From an uncultured Taibaiella sp. (GTDB lineage: Bacteria > Bacteroidota > Bacteroidia > Chitinophagales > Chitinophagaceae): a DNA stretch of 32,034 bases. Position 1 is the first letter of the stretch. The number at the start of each line of letters is the position of its first letter. The translations under genes were made by a program, and so were the position numbers. The stretch lies in NCBI GenBank assembly GCA_937870855.1, contig CALMWT010000049.1:1-32034 (forward strand), read 5' to 3'. Positions 31,582 through 32,034 of the stretch are shown here, one piece after another. Below the pieces are notes generated by a model, which ran no database searches, was not told the DNA's origin, and saw only the letters and a program-made list of their open reading frames with translations.

Positions 31582-31630
31582 TCCTTAGTTGTTTGAGATG
31601 TTAGCGTAGCGCATCTCAAACAACTAAGGA
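31582..31630. repeat. 49-base element with a perfect 19-bp inverted repeat
   Basis: TCCTTAGTTGTTTGAGATG (31582-31600) is the exact reverse complement of 31612-31630, with an 11-base loop TTAGCGTAGCG. It lies 31 bases after the paaD stop. No T-run follows on either strand, so it is not a standard terminator; a REP- or MITE-like mobile palindrome or an mRNA 3'-end stem is more likely. Confidence 0.85.
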
Positions 31631-31661
31631 TGCAGCGGATTTATATTCCGGCTTCATTGCA

Positions 31662-32034
31662 TCAATGACATTTAAAATGCTCGAAAGGCTCAAGGCAGGT
31701 GTTGCATTTGTATAAAGCTTTGCAAGAGGTGGGGCCATACTGGCTGGTGAGGGTGGTGTTTTCAGAGCCACATTTGGGGCAGGGTACGTTGTCTTCTTCA
31801 AAAAGTCCCAGTGGGCTTACCGATTTGCGAATGGGTGGTGCTATGCCGTATTTTTTGAGTTTGCGTTTGCCTTCTTCGGTCATCCAGTCGGTAGTCCATG
31901 CGGGGCTTATGCGGTTTTGGATGTTTACTTTTTTTATGCCGTGGCTCATTAGCGCCATGCGGATGTTGAAGGCGATAACATCCATAGCGGGGCAGCCGCT
32001 GTAGGTCGGGGTGATGGTGATGGTTACTTCATCT
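31662..32034 (-). CDS. paaD: Phenylacetyl-CoA epoxidase subunit PaaD (partial)
   Basis: The frame is open to the right edge, so the 5' end is outside. The visible 123 residues include TITPTYSGCPAMDVIAFNI of the DUF59/MIP18-like domain and the C-terminal zinc-ribbon CPKCGSENTTLTSQYG, then CKALYKCNTCLEPFEHFKCH with its cysteine pairs. PaaD helps mature the iron centre of the phenylacetyl-CoA monooxygenase PaaABCE. paaABC would be to the right; no paaE follows on the left, where an inverted repeat and an unknown gene stand. Confidence 0.93.
   Translation of the reverse strand, partial: DEVTITITPTYSGCPAMDVIAFNIRMALMSHGIKKVNIQNRISPAWTTDWMTEEGKRKLKKYGIAPPIRKSVSPLGLFEEDNVPCPKCGSENTTLTSQYGPTSCKALYKCNTCLEPFEHFKCH

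Noticed and set aside
1..32034. CRISPR arrays, tRNA, rRNA, prophage or defence genes
   Set aside because: No regularly spaced repeats of CRISPR size, no tRNA cloverleaf and no defence or phage structural genes were seen; the holin-like protein is a common chromosomal membrane protein, not phage evidence.

Overview
The window reads as a chromosomal segment of a Bacteroidota bacterium, probably near the Chitinophagaceae. The evidence is the gene content (OmpP1/FadL barrel, BatB/BatC, rhodanese next to obg, short adenylate kinase, YvlD/holin-like and TerC membrane proteins), the lack of Shine-Dalgarno motifs before most starts, and repeated exact copies of the Bacteroidota -7 promoter box TAnnTTTG just upstream of start codons. 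Most of it is ordinary housekeeping sequence.

Layout. 1-84 is the possible tail of an upstream gene. 443-2551 holds radA and comF. 2668-5247 is a pair made of a FadL-type outer-membrane channel and a GDSL/SGNH lipoprotein. 5248-5578 is a spacer with a strong terminator and the C-terminal remnant of an IS110-family transposase. 5579-7360 is an ABC exporter, convergent with a leftward set: YvlD/holin-like protein, TerC, M28 peptidase, scpB, nuoN, nuoM. 14556-16947 has a PfkB kinase divergent from a nucleotidyltransferase, then rpmI-rplT. 17006-21537 has ispE (-), a LolD/MacB-like ATPase and a PduO-type cobalamin adenosyltransferase (+), and a PcrA/UvrD helicase (-). 21666-23428 is batB-batC. 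23750-26852 has an RsuA-family pseudouridine synthase, a small membrane protein (-), adk, obg and a rhodanese. 26849-28620 is a tight leftward operon tadA-Rieske-LD-carboxypeptidase. dtd (-) and mnmE (+) are divergent. The right end has a protein I do not recognise and the 3' part of paaD.

The unusual content is mainly in short dispersed sequences. (1) A family of palindromic elements with core CCCCTCC-NNN-GGAGGGG occurs four times in 1.4 kb. Three copies are inserted in frame in protein genes (twice in tadA, once in mnmE), always read in the same frame as PSEG-(L/R)-G-(E/Q)-A. The fourth sits upstream of dtd. This resembles the Rickettsia palindromic elements. (2) Arrays of T4-N3 heptamers (exact 7-nt period in the best cases) lie directly upstream of the start codons of nuoN, the nucleotidyltransferase, ispE, dtd, mnmE and perhaps radA, in the same orientation relative to the gene, and several contain the -7 box. 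(3) The adjacent codirectional GDSL and ABC genes have extreme and opposite strand composition, C-rich from about 4200 and G-rich to about 6880, switching in the spacer that holds the IS110 remnant. (4) Two putative ~65-nt transcripts, each with a -7 box and terminator, share 15 nt of perfect complementarity. (5) A 19-bp perfect inverted repeat lies downstream of paaD. TadA also shows a shifted zinc-binding cysteine.

Functionally, tadA, dtd, mnmE and the pseudouridine synthase are RNA modification or tRNA quality-control genes; adk, obg, rpmI and rplT are core growth genes; nuoM and nuoN are two proton-pumping subunits of complex I that here lack an adjacent nuoL and have their own promoter.
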